In this document: positions 17,616 to 26,952 of the stretch, piece by piece
How the letters are laid out: each line of letters starts with the position of its first letter
Position numbering within the stretch: the stretch's first letter is position 1
Assembly (NCBI RefSeq): GCF_045446075.1
Contig: NZ_JBJJBQ010000005.1
Span: 124,001-188,000, forward strand
Direction of reading: 5' to 3'
From: Flavisericum labens
GTDB taxonomy: Bacteria > Bacteroidota > Bacteroidia > Flavobacteriales > Flavobacteriaceae
Length of the DNA: 64,000 nucleotides
Translations under genes and position numbers: made by a program
The notes under the pieces: model-generated
Told to the model about the DNA's origin: nothing
Seen by the model: only the letters and a program-made list of their open reading frames with translations
Databases searched by the model: none

Positions 17616-19217
17616 CTATTTAGGTTCTGTATAAAATACCTTGAACTTTAACCTTTTGGTTACGTTAACAGATTCGTGACTTCCATGGAGTACGGTTCCG
17701 CGTGGACTTATTATCGCGGCTGACGGGATACCAGTTACCTCATCATCAGGATTTAAAATTTCTGAATTAGAGGTGTAGTTAACGTTGTTTGAAAGCACTA
17801 AACCTATTTTGGTATTGGTTGAATCACGCAATAAAATATTTTTTAAATGCTCAGTGAGACGAATTTTATATTTTCCAGAAATAGTATCTCTTAGGCTCAA
17901 GCTAATAAACTTTGAACTAAAGGGCGATTGGGTATTTGTCGATTGATCAAAATCGTAATCGATTAGGGGGATGTTGTTTTCAATATCGTAAGCATAGATA
18001 CGATCGTATTTGTGATATTCGCTGCCGTAATCACCGTTTATGGCTTTACTCATATCTTCATAAACTTCTAAATATGCTTCGTTAATAAGTTTAATAGGGA
18101 CTTCTCCATCCGTAAATTTATTTTTAAAATCATCTAAGCTGTTGTTAGGGAATAAGTCTACAACTGCCATAGAGCCTTCTTGGCCTTTTAAGTATAGGTT
18201 TGCATCTCCCTCGGTTGGGTTGCCGTTTTGCAAAGGATTGGTAAAATCGTTTATAAAGGTGTTTAATGTATTCCCAGAAAAGTTTAAGGTGTAAGTTGAT
18301 TGTAAACGAGAATCTGCTTCGCCATAGGAATAATAAATGGTAACATTGGAGTTTACGTTAGTTAAATTCAAAAGTGCCATTTGGCCATCGTTTTCGATGG
18401 CTTCGGCCTTAAGGTACAACCCTCTGAAGTAATTTTTAAAGTTACTTTGATTACTTAAAACCGCATCACCTTCTTTATCAATTATTATGTTTTTCCAATA
18501 GTTTTTCGCGTCATCAGATTTTAAGATTGCTCTATAGGATGGAGCGCTAAAAGTTGCAGTAGTGTCGGTCTCGGTTCTTTGAACAAGAACGGTGGCAGCT
18601 GATGATGGTAGAATAGTATCTGATAGAATCAACTCGCCCATGTGGTTATCAAAATTTATGGTTGTAGTTTTTGTTAGTGCCGAGTTTAATCCGCTAATGG
18701 CATTCGAATAATAGTTCTGAGTAGATGCTGCACCACCACTAGGGTCAAAATCTCTTAAAAAGTAGTTATTTTGGTAAATGGACAGTTTGATTTCAGCATT
18801 CCTGTTCCCGAAAACAGAATCTAGCTTATAAAGAGAGTTACCATTTTCATCAGATCCAATAACGGAACTATAATACGGTATATTTATAACAATAGAGTCT
18901 ATAACAGGGTTTTCGCCAAAACTTGGACTAAAACTTGATGGCACTAATTGTGTAATTATACTTGCCGTAGTATTTCCAAAAGATGGGTCGTAGAAAAAGC
19001 CTAATAAATTTGAGGCCAAATTATCAATTTGCAATCCTTCAAGCTTTTTGCTATATGCCGCCACGGGCAGTATGGTGTCTTTGGGGTTAAAATTAGCATT
19101 TTCGTCCCCTAAAACATCACTGTCTATATTGGCAAAATCTTTATCGCATGCAATAAATAATGTGACGATGAGTAGGATAAAAAATGAGAAATTGAGGAAT
19201 TTTATAGGTCTTTTCAT
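17616..19217 (-). CDS. DUF4270 lipoprotein
   Basis: A 533-residue lipoprotein with a signal sequence and lipobox cysteine C24 (TLFIACDKD). The body matches DUF4270, a Bacteroidota family of unknown function: the early segment DVLGDENANFNPKDTILPVAAYSKKL and the later region on stable surface-type beta structure fit the family. It starts 22 bases after the glycogen-synthase-like gene on the same strand, so the two are probably co-transcribed. It is likely an outer-membrane-anchored protein. The aspartate near the lipidation site neither proves nor excludes surface export. Confidence 0.82.
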   Translation of the reverse strand: MKRPIKFLNFSFFILLIVTLFIACDKDFANIDSDVLGDENANFNPKDTILPVAAYSKKLEGLQIDNLASNLLGFFYDPSFGNTTASIITQLVPSSFSPSFGENPVIDSIVINIPYYSSVIGSDENGNSLYKLDSVFGNRNAEIKLSIYQNNYFLRDFDPSGGAASTQNYYSNAISGLNSALTKTTTINFDNHMGELILSDTILPSSAATVLVQRTETDTTATFSAPSYRAILKSDDAKNYWKNIIIDKEGDAVLSNQSNFKNYFRGLYLKAEAIENDGQMALLNLTNVNSNVTIYYSYGEADSRLQSTYTLNFSGNTLNTFINDFTNPLQNGNPTEGDANLYLKGQEGSMAVVDLFPNNSLDDFKNKFTDGEVPIKLINEAYLEVYEDMSKAINGDYGSEYHKYDRIYAYDIENNIPLIDYDFDQSTNTQSPFSSKFISLSLRDTISGKYKIRLTEHLKNILLRDSTNTKIGLVLSNNVNYTSNSEILNPDDEVTGIPSAAIISPRGTVLHGSHESVNVTKRLKFKVFYTEPK

Positions 19218-19239
19218 AGGTGCTTAAAGAATAAAATGG

Positions 19240-20049
19240 TTAGCTTAAAACGGCTTCGTTAAAAAAGCTTGTGTAAGCTTCACCAAATTCATCCTTCGTT
19301 TTATATTCTAAAATTGGTTTTTCTGAGGCTTTGATATACGCTCCCAGAGTTTCTGGGATATTTTCAGAACCAACAATTAAGGCATCAGAGTAATCAATGG
19401 CAATTTTCATTAAATTATTATATGATGGTTCCTTCAAAGGTTTAATGGCGTCTTCATCAATATTGTCGAATTTAATTTTGTTTGCCATGTCTTTATTTAA
19501 CGTATCATCAAAGCTTTGATTGTAGATAGAGGTAACAATTTTACTTTCGTTAAACAAAGGCTCATCTTTGTAATATTCTTTAAGATATAGCGGTAATAAT
19601 GAAGCCAACCAACCATGAACATGTATAATATCTGGTGCCCAATTTAATTTCTTTACTGTTTCGATAACACCTTTGGCAAAGAAAATAGCTCTCTCGTCGT
19701 TGTCTGGAAATAAATTTCCGTCTTCATCGGTTAATGTGGCTTTGCGCTTAAAATATTCGTCGTTATCGATAAAATAAACTTGTATACGTTCTTTAGGGAT
19801 AGATGCTACTTTTATAATAAGTGGCATATCTAAATCATTTACCACTAAATTGATGCCTGATAGCCTAATAACTTCGTGCAGTTGATGCCTACGTTCGTTA
19901 ATGTTGCCGTACCTAGGCATGAAGATTCGTATTTGTCCCCCCTGTTGATTCACCATGCGTGGCGCTTCAAATGACATTGATGAAATTTCGGTTTCTGGTA
20001 AATAGGGCACTACTTCAGATGATACATACAATATCCTCTTATCTTTCAT
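19240..20049 (-). CDS. truncated glycogen/starch synthase-like protein (GT5 N-terminal domain only)
   Basis: A 269-residue protein resembling only the N-terminal Rossmann domain of glycogen synthase (about half of the 480-residue enzyme). ILYVSSEVVPYL at the start, RIFMPRYG near residue 45 and DIIHVHGWLASLLPLYL near residue 150 are GT5-type. The substrate-binding KTGGL motif expected around residue 18 is replaced by an ETEISSMSFE stretch, and the C-terminal nucleotide-sugar-binding domain is absent. It is therefore unlikely to be an active glycogen synthase. It precedes the DUF4270 lipoprotein gene by 22 bases and is divergent to panC. Role unknown. Confidence 0.8.
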   Translation of the reverse strand: MKDKRILYVSSEVVPYLPETEISSMSFEAPRMVNQQGGQIRIFMPRYGNINERRHQLHEVIRLSGINLVVNDLDMPLIIKVASIPKERIQVYFIDNDEYFKRKATLTDEDGNLFPDNDERAIFFAKGVIETVKKLNWAPDIIHVHGWLASLLPLYLKEYYKDEPLFNESKIVTSIYNQSFDDTLNKDMANKIKFDNIDEDAIKPLKEPSYNNLMKIAIDYSDALIVGSENIPETLGAYIKASEKPILEYKTKDEFGEAYTSFFNEAVLS

Positions 20050-20217
20050 ATGATTCGTTTTGTGTACTTTTTAATTTTAGACCAATAACAGTTGCTATCG
20101 AATTTTTTAAATGAAATTATTGAGCTAATTTCTAATGAATAGAACGTCTAGCTTTTAAATTTCGCAATAAAAAACACGCAAAAGTACAAAAATTTATGCA
20201 GATTGCCTGTAAAATCT

Positions 20218-20225
20218 TAAGTTTG
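20218..20225 (+). promoter_or_regulatory. -7 element of panC
   Basis: TAAGTTTG, an exact TAnnTTTG match, 24 bases before the panC GTG. No -33 element at proper spacing. Confidence 0.4.
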
Positions 20226-20249
20226 CACGCGTTAATTTTTTATTAAAAA

Positions 20250-21101
20250 GTGGAAATTTACAAAGAGAAACAACAAATTAAACAGGCTGTTAATCAATTA
20301 AAAGCCCAAAAGCAATCTATTGGTTTGGTCCCTACCATGGGTGCATTGCACGAAGGTCATTTGCAACTGGTGAAAAAAGCCTTAGAGGAAAACGACACCG
20401 CTATTGTGAGCATTTTTGTAAACCCTACACAATTCAATAATCCAAGCGATTTAGAAAAGTATCCCAGAACATTAGAGAACGATGTGCGATTATTAGATAA
20501 TGTAAGTGCTAACCGAATCTTGGTATATGCGCCTACGGTAGAAGATGTGTACGGGAAAAATCCCGTTTCAGAGCAATTTGATTTTGACGGATTGGAATAC
20601 GAAATGGAAGGCAGGTTCCGCCAAGGGCATTTTGATGGTGTGGGAACCGTTGTAAAGCGTTTTTTTGAAATTGTAAAACCACATAATGCCTACTTTGGAG
20701 AAAAGGATTTCCAACAATTACAAATTATAAAGAAACTGGTTGAAAAGTACCATATTCCTGTAAATGTTGTGGGCTGTAAAATACAACGAGATCCTGATGG
20801 TTTGGCTATGAGCTCGCGTAACACAAGGCTAAAACCAGAGTATAGAAAAGTGGCGCCTTTTATCTACAAAACATTAAAGGCAGCCAAAAAATATTTTGGC
20901 ACAGAAAGTGCTAATAAAGTAACGGAATGGGTTGAAAAAGAGTTTGCTAAAAACGGTTTGTTAGAGTTGGAATATTTCATCATTTCCGAAACGGAAACCT
21001 TAAAACCCGTAAAACGAAAATCAAACAAAAAAAACTATAGGGCTTTTGTTGCCGTATATGCTGACGATATTCGACTTATTGATAATATCGCATTAAATTA
21101 A
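20250..21101 (+). CDS. panC: pantothenate synthetase
   Basis: A 283-residue ATP-dependent ligase that joins pantoate and beta-alanine. The HIGH-type motif is HEGH at residues 34-37 within PTMGALHEGH, and the second signature is the MSSRN segment near residue 187. The start is a GTG at 20250; no ATG lies upstream in frame near the promoter, and the N-terminus lines up well with PanC. It is followed after 13 bases by panD, which supplies its beta-alanine substrate. panB is not in the window. Confidence 0.95.
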   Translation: MEIYKEKQQIKQAVNQLKAQKQSIGLVPTMGALHEGHLQLVKKALEENDTAIVSIFVNPTQFNNPSDLEKYPRTLENDVRLLDNVSANRILVYAPTVEDVYGKNPVSEQFDFDGLEYEMEGRFRQGHFDGVGTVVKRFFEIVKPHNAYFGEKDFQQLQIIKKLVEKYHIPVNVVGCKIQRDPDGLAMSSRNTRLKPEYRKVAPFIYKTLKAAKKYFGTESANKVTEWVEKEFAKNGLLELEYFIISETETLKPVKRKSNKKNYRAFVAVYADDIRLIDNIALN

Positions 21102-21102
21102 T

Positions 21103-21110
21103 TATCTTTG
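21103..21110 (+). promoter_or_regulatory. -7 element directly before panD
   Basis: TATCTTTG followed by CAGC and then the ATG. An exact TAnnTTTG match ending four bases from the start codon suggests an internal, near-leaderless promoter for panD. Confidence 0.45.
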
Positions 21111-21114
21111 CAGC

Positions 21115-21465
21115 ATGCAAATTCAAGTAGTAAAATCTAAGATTCACAGAGTTAAGTGCACGGGCGCAGAACTAAATTATATTGGAAGTATAACCATTGA
21201 TGAGGATTTAATGGATGCCGCCAACATTATACAAGGCGAAAAGGTTCAAATCGTTAATAACGATAACGGCGAACGCCTGGAAACTTATTGTATTCCCGGT
21301 CCTAGAAATAGTGGTGAAATTACGCTTAATGGTGCTGCCGCCAGAAAAGTTTCGGTGGGAGATACCTTAATTTTAATCACTTATGCTTTTATGGATATTG
21401 AGAAAGCAAAAGTGTTTAAACCATCTTTGGTGTTTCCTGATGAAGCCACCAATTTACTTAAATAA
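21115..21465 (+). CDS. panD: aspartate 1-decarboxylase
   Basis: A 116-residue pyruvoyl-dependent enzyme making beta-alanine from aspartate for pantothenate. The self-processing site is G24-S25 in NYIGSITID, where Ser25 becomes the pyruvoyl group. The conserved NGAAAR segment is near residue 72. It sits directly after panC and has its own candidate promoter just before the ATG. The length is slightly below the 126 residues of the E. coli enzyme, as is common. Confidence 0.95.
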   Translation: MQIQVVKSKIHRVKCTGAELNYIGSITIDEDLMDAANIIQGEKVQIVNNDNGERLETYCIPGPRNSGEITLNGAAARKVSVGDTLILITYAFMDIEKAKVFKPSLVFPDEATNLLK

Positions 21466-21469
21466 ACTT

Positions 21470-22423
21470 TTGAAATACAACATAAAAAGAATATTAAAAA
21501 TTTCACTCCCACTTTTACTGGGAGTTTTTTTGGTTTGGTATTCGCTGTCGAGGGTATCGTTAGTAGAACTGCTCGAATACGCTAAAAATGCCAATCATAC
21601 TTATATTCTTGCTGGCATGTTTTTAGGTTTGTTAAGTCACTTGTCGAGAGCTTATCGATGGCGGTTTCAGTTGGAGCCCATGGGCTATAAAATAAAGTTT
21701 GGTAATAGTGTCATGGCGGTTTTTGCAACCTATTTAATTAACTACACTATCCCAAGGGCGGGAGAGGTAGCTCGAGCATCCATCGTTACCAATTACGAGG
21801 GTGTTCCTTTTGAAAAAGGTTTTGGTACCATCGTGGCCGAACGTATTGCAGATATGCTTGTTATGCTTGGCATAATTACAATTACGCTTTTCCTTCAATT
21901 CGACTTTATTTATGGTTTTTTTGCCCAAAGGTTTAATCCTGTAAAAATTGCAGCGGTATTGGTTGTTATTTCCGTGCTTACATTTTTATTTTTCAGGATA
22001 TTGAAGAAAAGCAACTCAAAAATAGCATTAAGAATCAAGGCTTTTGTTAATGGTTTAATAGAAGGCGCACTGAGCATTTTTAAAATGAAAAATAAGTGGG
22101 CATATATTTTACATACTTTATTTATCTGGGGCATGTATGTACTGATGTTTTATGTTACGTCTTTGGCGCTGGATGAATTACATGGTGTATCGCTAGGAGC
22201 TATTTTAATTGGTTTTATATCGGCTAGTTTCAGTATAGCAGCTACTAATGGCGGTATTGGATCATATCCATTAGCTATTTATGCAGCGTTTTCTATTTTT
22301 TCAATTCCAGAGGAACCTAGTATTGCTTTCGGTTGGATTATGTGGGCATCGCAAACCTTAATGATTATAATCTTTGGCGGGTTGTCACTTATCTACTTGC
22401 CTATTTTTAACAGAAAAAAGTAG
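21470..22423 (+). CDS. UPF0104 / lysylphosphatidylglycerol-synthase-type membrane protein
   Basis: A protein of about 317 residues with at least seven or eight hydrophobic segments. It resembles the membrane domain of MprF/YbhN (UPF0104), including SHLSRAYRWRFQLEPMGY, TIPRAGEVARA and GFGTIVAERIAD. It has no soluble transferase domain, so lipid flipping or transport is more likely than lysyl transfer. I prefer the TTG at 21470, which gives MKYNIKRILKISLPLLLGV and a clean start after panD. An ATG at 21440 would add ten residues and overlap panD by 26 bases. A terminator-like hairpin lies inside its first codons (21505-21531). Confidence 0.85.
   Translation: MKYNIKRILKISLPLLLGVFLVWYSLSRVSLVELLEYAKNANHTYILAGMFLGLLSHLSRAYRWRFQLEPMGYKIKFGNSVMAVFATYLINYTIPRAGEVARASIVTNYEGVPFEKGFGTIVAERIADMLVMLGIITITLFLQFDFIYGFFAQRFNPVKIAAVLVVISVLTFLFFRILKKSNSKIALRIKAFVNGLIEGALSIFKMKNKWAYILHTLFIWGMYVLMFYVTSLALDELHGVSLGAILIGFISASFSIAATNGGIGSYPLAIYAAFSIFSIPEEPSIAFGWIMWASQTLMIIIFGGLSLIYLPIFNRKK
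21505..21531 (+). terminator. terminator-like hairpin inside the UPF0104 gene, after panD
   Basis: Perfect 7-base stem ACTCCCA / TGGGAGT with a 7-base loop, followed by seven Ts (21525-21531). It has the textbook form of an intrinsic terminator, 40 bases after the panD stop, yet lies within the coding sequence of the next gene. Confidence 0.5.
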
Positions 22424-22501
22424 ATTCTAGTTAAAAACTTACTTTTAATCTCTACCTATATTTATTACCTTGCCTGAATTAAACTCAAATCATTTCAAAA
22501 A

Positions 22502-23653
22502 ATGAAGAAATCTGTCATTTTCTTTTTGTTCTTGTTAATAACTTCAGCTCAAATTGAAGCTCAAGTAAAATATGAGACGTTTCAATCTTCTAAATTAGGA
22601 GAGGAACGTCAGATAAAAATTCAATTGCCACGAGGTTACAGTTCAAACGATGATAAAACATATCCTTTGTTTATTGTGCTTGACGGCGATTATATGTTTG
22701 AAGCCGTTGCAGGAAATGTAGATTATTTTTCTTATTGGGAAGATATGCCTGAAGCCATTGTGGTAGGGGTTAACCAATATGGAAAACGGTTTGACGACAC
22801 GCTTTATTCCGAACAAAATTCGTTGCCTATAGAAACGGGTGCTGCGTTTTTTGAGTTTGTTGGTATGGAACTAGTACCTTATTTAGAAAATAGCTTTAGG
22901 ATTGGTAACTTCAAAGTGGCCGTTGGGCATGGTGAAAGTGCGAACTTCATCAATTACTACCTGTTAAAACCAAAACCATTATTTCAAGCTTATGTAGTGA
23001 TAAGTCCAGAATTAGCACCTAATATGTTAAGTTATATTCCTGAGGTTTTAGGTAAAATACCATCCAAAACCTTTTATTATCTGGCCAATACAAAAAATAA
23101 TTCGGAGTCTATTTTGCAAATGACGAACGCTTTAAATTCTGACATATTGGCTTTAGAGAACGAAAACCTAGTCTACGATTTTGATAGTTTTGAAGGTGCA
23201 TCACATTATTCGGTTCCAACCCACGCTATACCAAGTGCCATAGAAGGCATTTTTAAAGTTTTTCGACCTATTTCAAAGGAAGAGTATAAAGAGGTCATCC
23301 TTGAATTGGAAATATCTCCGGTACTTTATCTTCAAGAAAAATATCAAGCCATTTCAGATTTATTTGGTATCGACAAAAAGATATTGATTAATGATTTTAG
23401 GGCTGTAGCTGCGGCTATTGAAAAGAATGAATGGTTTGAGTATTACGAAGAACTTGGCAAAATGGCCAGAAAAGCATATCCTGAAACCATATTGGGCGGT
23501 TATTATTTAGGACGTTTTTATGAGGAAACCGGGGAACCAAAAAAGGCTATGCGGACTTACCAATCAGCCTATGCATTTGAGGAAATAGCCGGAATCACAA
23601 GAGATGAGGTTCTTGAGCGAGCCGACTCAATTAAAGAAGATTTTGGGTACTAA
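22502..23653 (+). CDS. esterase D-fold alpha/beta-hydrolase lacking the nucleophile serine
   Basis: A 383-residue exported protein with a signal peptide (cleavage near residue 20, IEAQ) and an esterase D/putative esterase domain (about 25-265: RQIKIQLPRGYSS, PLFIVLDGDYMF, AIVVGVNQ). The nucleophile elbow, normally GHSxGG, reads GHGESA at 142-147, so the catalytic serine position is glycine (G144). The histidine region is kept (FEGASHYSVP). A C-terminal alpha-helical region of about 110 residues resembles TPR-like repeats. It is likely periplasmic, either non-hydrolytic or using S146. It stands alone between the UPF0104 gene and radA. Confidence 0.82.
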   Translation: MKKSVIFFLFLLITSAQIEAQVKYETFQSSKLGEERQIKIQLPRGYSSNDDKTYPLFIVLDGDYMFEAVAGNVDYFSYWEDMPEAIVVGVNQYGKRFDDTLYSEQNSLPIETGAAFFEFVGMELVPYLENSFRIGNFKVAVGHGESANFINYYLLKPKPLFQAYVVISPELAPNMLSYIPEVLGKIPSKTFYYLANTKNNSESILQMTNALNSDILALENENLVYDFDSFEGASHYSVPTHAIPSAIEGIFKVFRPISKEEYKEVILELEISPVLYLQEKYQAISDLFGIDKKILINDFRAVAAAIEKNEWFEYYEELGKMARKAYPETILGGYYLGRFYEETGEPKKAMRTYQSAYAFEEIAGITRDEVLERADSIKEDFGY

Positions 23654-23683
23654 AACATATTTCCAATTCAACTCAACAATATA

Positions 23684-25042
23684 ATGGCAAAAGTAAAAAC
23701 TACTTTTTTTTGTCAAAACTGTGGCACACAATTTTCCAAATGGCAAGGGCAATGCAATGCGTGCAAAGAATGGAATACCATTGTAGAAGAACTGGTGCAA
23801 AAACCTGAAAAATCAGATTGGAAATCTCCCACATCTGTGGTAAAAAGAAAAGCAGTTCCGTTAAGAATAAACGAAATAGATACATCCAAAGAACCCCGTT
23901 TAAATACATTTGATAATGAATTGAACCGTGTTTTAGGTGGTGGTATCGTTCCAGGGTCGCTAACACTTTTGGGGGGTGAACCAGGAATAGGGAAGAGTAC
24001 GCTATTACTGCAAATTTCTTTAAAACTACCATACAAAACGCTTTATGTCTCTGGCGAAGAAAGCCAAAAGCAAATAAAAATGCGTGCTGAGCGCATTAAT
24101 CCGGAAAATTGCAATTGCTATATTTTAACTGAAACAAAAACCCAAAACATTTTCAAGCAAATTGAAGATTTAGAGCCAGAAATCGTCATTATAGATTCCA
24201 TACAAACCTTGCATAGCGATTATATTGAATCGTCTTCTGGAAGTATATCTCAAATTAAAGAATGTACTACAGAGCTAATCAAGTTTGCTAAGGAAACTGC
24301 CACTCCCGTGCTTTTAATTGGTCATATAACCAAAGATGGAAACATTGCAGGGCCTAAAATATTGGAGCACATGGTCGATACGGTTTTGCAATTTGAAGGC
24401 GATCGTAATCATGTTTTTAGAATTCTAAGAGCTCACAAAAACCGATTTGGTTCCACTAACGAGTTGGGTATTTATGAAATGCAAGGTTCTGGTTTACGTG
24501 AGGTCTCCAATCCTTCAGAAATATTAATATCAAAGAAAGACGAAGAACTGTCAGGTAATGCTATTGCTGCCACATTAGAAGGTATGCGCCCACTCATGAT
24601 TGAGGTACAGGCTTTGGTAAGTACTGCCGTTTACGGCACACCTCAACGCAGTGCAACAGGCTTTAATGCCAAGCGTTTAAACATGCTTTTGGCGGTTTTG
24701 GAAAAGCGTGCAGGTTTTCGATTAGGAGCCAAGGATGTTTTTTTAAATATTACAGGAGGAATCACTGTTGACGACCCTGCCATTGATTTGGCCGTCGTAG
24801 CTTCAATTTTATCCTCAAATGAAGATGTTGCCATTCAAAAAGATTTTTGTTTTGCTGCCGAGGTCGGGCTTTCTGGTGAAATTCGACCTGTTCAACGGGT
24901 AGAACAACGTATTTTAGAGGCCGAAAAACTCGGTTTTTCCACAATTTTTGTCTCTAAATACAATAAAATTTCACTTAAAAATACAACAATAAAAATACAA
25001 TTGATTTCTAAAATAGAAGATTTGGTTGACTTCATAGTTTGA
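23684..25042 (+). CDS. radA: DNA repair protein RadA
   Basis: A 452-residue RecA-like ATPase that promotes branch migration in homologous recombination. It has an N-terminal C4 zinc finger (C10, C13, C24, C27), a Walker A GGEPGIGKST at 97-106, the RadA-specific KNRFG motif at 252-256 and a Lon-protease-like C-terminal domain (about 280-450). The length is standard. It lies between an esterase-like gene and a MutS-like gene on the same strand, with no obvious shared promoter. Confidence 0.97.
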   Translation: MAKVKTTFFCQNCGTQFSKWQGQCNACKEWNTIVEELVQKPEKSDWKSPTSVVKRKAVPLRINEIDTSKEPRLNTFDNELNRVLGGGIVPGSLTLLGGEPGIGKSTLLLQISLKLPYKTLYVSGEESQKQIKMRAERINPENCNCYILTETKTQNIFKQIEDLEPEIVIIDSIQTLHSDYIESSSGSISQIKECTTELIKFAKETATPVLLIGHITKDGNIAGPKILEHMVDTVLQFEGDRNHVFRILRAHKNRFGSTNELGIYEMQGSGLREVSNPSEILISKKDEELSGNAIAATLEGMRPLMIEVQALVSTAVYGTPQRSATGFNAKRLNMLLAVLEKRAGFRLGAKDVFLNITGGITVDDPAIDLAVVASILSSNEDVAIQKDFCFAAEVGLSGEIRPVQRVEQRILEAEKLGFSTIFVSKYNKISLKNTTIKIQLISKIEDLVDFIV

Positions 25043-25125
25043 TTTTCCTGTGATTTTAAGTGTTATATATTTGAAGAATATACTTGAATTAAAAGGTTGG
25101 TCTCGTTCGGGACTCAAAATGTATA

Positions 25126-26898
25126 ATGAAAAACCTATTAGAATATTATAAAAATTATTTAGATAAATACCAGTCGGAAGTTAAGAAACTCTATAAGCAA
25201 ATGACGCTGCTTAGTATGCTGCGATTATTTGTTTTTGTGGCTTCGGGTTTTGGTATTTACCTGTTTTTTGACGTATGGAAACTTGCTTTAATAATTGGAA
25301 TTTTGGGAGTTTTAAGCTTCATTTATTTGCTTTCAAAATATACCGACCTTAAAAAGAAAAGGGCACTAAACAGAGCCCTGGTTGATATCAACAAAAGTGA
25401 AATCAAAATAGCTTCTGGCGATTTTCACGATAGGGACAAAGGTGTTCAATTTCAGGATTCAAATCATTTTTACAGCCTGGATATTGATTTGTTTGGTCGC
25501 GGATCGTTTTATCAATTTATTAACCGAACCACTACTGCAGAAGGTGCCCAAAAATTGGCAAATATTTTAAAGGCTAACAATACGAACAGCATAGTTTCAA
25601 GACAGGAAGCCATAAAAGAATTGGGGACTAAACTTGAGTGGCGACAACACTACTCGGCAACTTCAAGCTTGGTACATGTTGAAACTCCAGTAATACAAAT
25701 AATTAATTGGTTTCAAAACCATAAATCTTTTTTGCCAAAAGCGATGTCATGGCTGCCCTTAGTGTTTAGCATAGTTTCCGTAGTTACTTTTGGTCTGATT
25801 TTATTTGGAGTTATTTCCAATCCATCCTTTTTGGGCTATTGGTTGCTTCTTGGCTTAGGTGTTATAGGACTATTTCTTAAAAAAATAAATGTATTGGCTT
25901 TAAACACCGATAAAGCTCGAGACACCTTTCGCCAATATGCCTCTCTGTTGGATTTAATTGAAAATGCTTCATTTTCTTCGGAATTATTAAAAGAAAAGCA
26001 ACAGCAAATTCAGCTGAAAAATGAAAAAGCATCTGCTATTTTCAAACAGTTTTCAAAATCGTTGGATGCACTGGATAATAGAAACAACCTCATTGGAGCT
26101 ATTTTTGGTAACGGTTGGTTTTTAACCGATTTGCGTAACGCTCATCACATCGAAAAATGGATTGGCCAATACGGCAAAAAGGTATCAGATTGGTTTGAAG
26201 TCGTTGCGTTTTTTGATGCTTATAACTCGTTGGGCAATTTTGCTTTTAACCATCCAGATTTTGTGTTTCCTAAGATCGTAAATAGTGAAACCACCATAAA
26301 AGCCAAAGCTTTGGGGCATCCGTTATTAAACAGAGAAAAGCGTGTTGACAGTGATTTGACGATTGAAAACGAACAATTTTTTATTGTAACTGGTGCTAAT
26401 ATGGCTGGTAAAAGCACCTTTTTACGAACAGTTTCTTTACATATTGTCATGGCAAACATTGGGCTTCCGGTTTGTGCTAAATCGAGTCTTTATGCGCCAG
26501 TGAAACTTATAACTAGCATGCGAACCACGGACTCATTAACCGACGACAGTTCGTATTTCTTTTCAGAACTTACTCGACTTAAATATATAGTTGATGCCAT
26601 TAAGATAGAACCGTATTTTATTGTTTTAGATGAGATTTTAAAAGGCACCAACAGCACCGATAAAGCTATTGGTTCCCGTAAGTTTGTTGAAAAGTTGGTA
26701 GCATCTTATGCTACAGGAATTATTGCTACCCACGATTTAAGTTTATGTGAAATTGAAGATGAGTTGGAAGACGTAAAAAACTACTATTTTGATGCTGAAA
26801 TTATTAACGATGAACTTCATTTCGATTACAAATTAAAACAAGGTGTTTGCAAAAACATGAACGCTTCATTTTTATTGAAAAAGATGGATATCGTATGA
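25126..26898 (+). CDS. membrane-anchored MutS-family ATPase
   Basis: A 590-residue protein with a C-terminal MutS domain V ATPase (about 405-590: Walker A TGANMAGKST near 422-431, Walker B FIVLDEILKGT, and the STDKA segment), preceded by a helical core-like region. It lacks the mismatch-recognition domain of MutS1. Four hydrophobic stretches (two near residues 30-75, two near 205-250) strongly suggest membrane helices, which is odd for a DNA-binding ATPase. It follows radA by 83 bases. It is probably not a mismatch-repair MutS; the function is unknown. Confidence 0.85.
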   Translation: MKNLLEYYKNYLDKYQSEVKKLYKQMTLLSMLRLFVFVASGFGIYLFFDVWKLALIIGILGVLSFIYLLSKYTDLKKKRALNRALVDINKSEIKIASGDFHDRDKGVQFQDSNHFYSLDIDLFGRGSFYQFINRTTTAEGAQKLANILKANNTNSIVSRQEAIKELGTKLEWRQHYSATSSLVHVETPVIQIINWFQNHKSFLPKAMSWLPLVFSIVSVVTFGLILFGVISNPSFLGYWLLLGLGVIGLFLKKINVLALNTDKARDTFRQYASLLDLIENASFSSELLKEKQQQIQLKNEKASAIFKQFSKSLDALDNRNNLIGAIFGNGWFLTDLRNAHHIEKWIGQYGKKVSDWFEVVAFFDAYNSLGNFAFNHPDFVFPKIVNSETTIKAKALGHPLLNREKRVDSDLTIENEQFFIVTGANMAGKSTFLRTVSLHIVMANIGLPVCAKSSLYAPVKLITSMRTTDSLTDDSSYFFSELTRLKYIVDAIKIEPYFIVLDEILKGTNSTDKAIGSRKFVEKLVASYATGIIATHDLSLCEIEDELEDVKNYYFDAEIINDELHFDYKLKQGVCKNMNASFLLKKMDIV

Positions 26899-26952
26899 AG
26901 CTGTTTCTTCTTAAAATTATTGGTAATTTAAAGGTGAAAAAATTCATCTATA

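Noticed and set aside
23700..24036. Two overlapping minus-strand open frames of about 110 codons
   Set aside because: Both are antisense to the zinc finger and Walker A region of radA; nothing supports expression.
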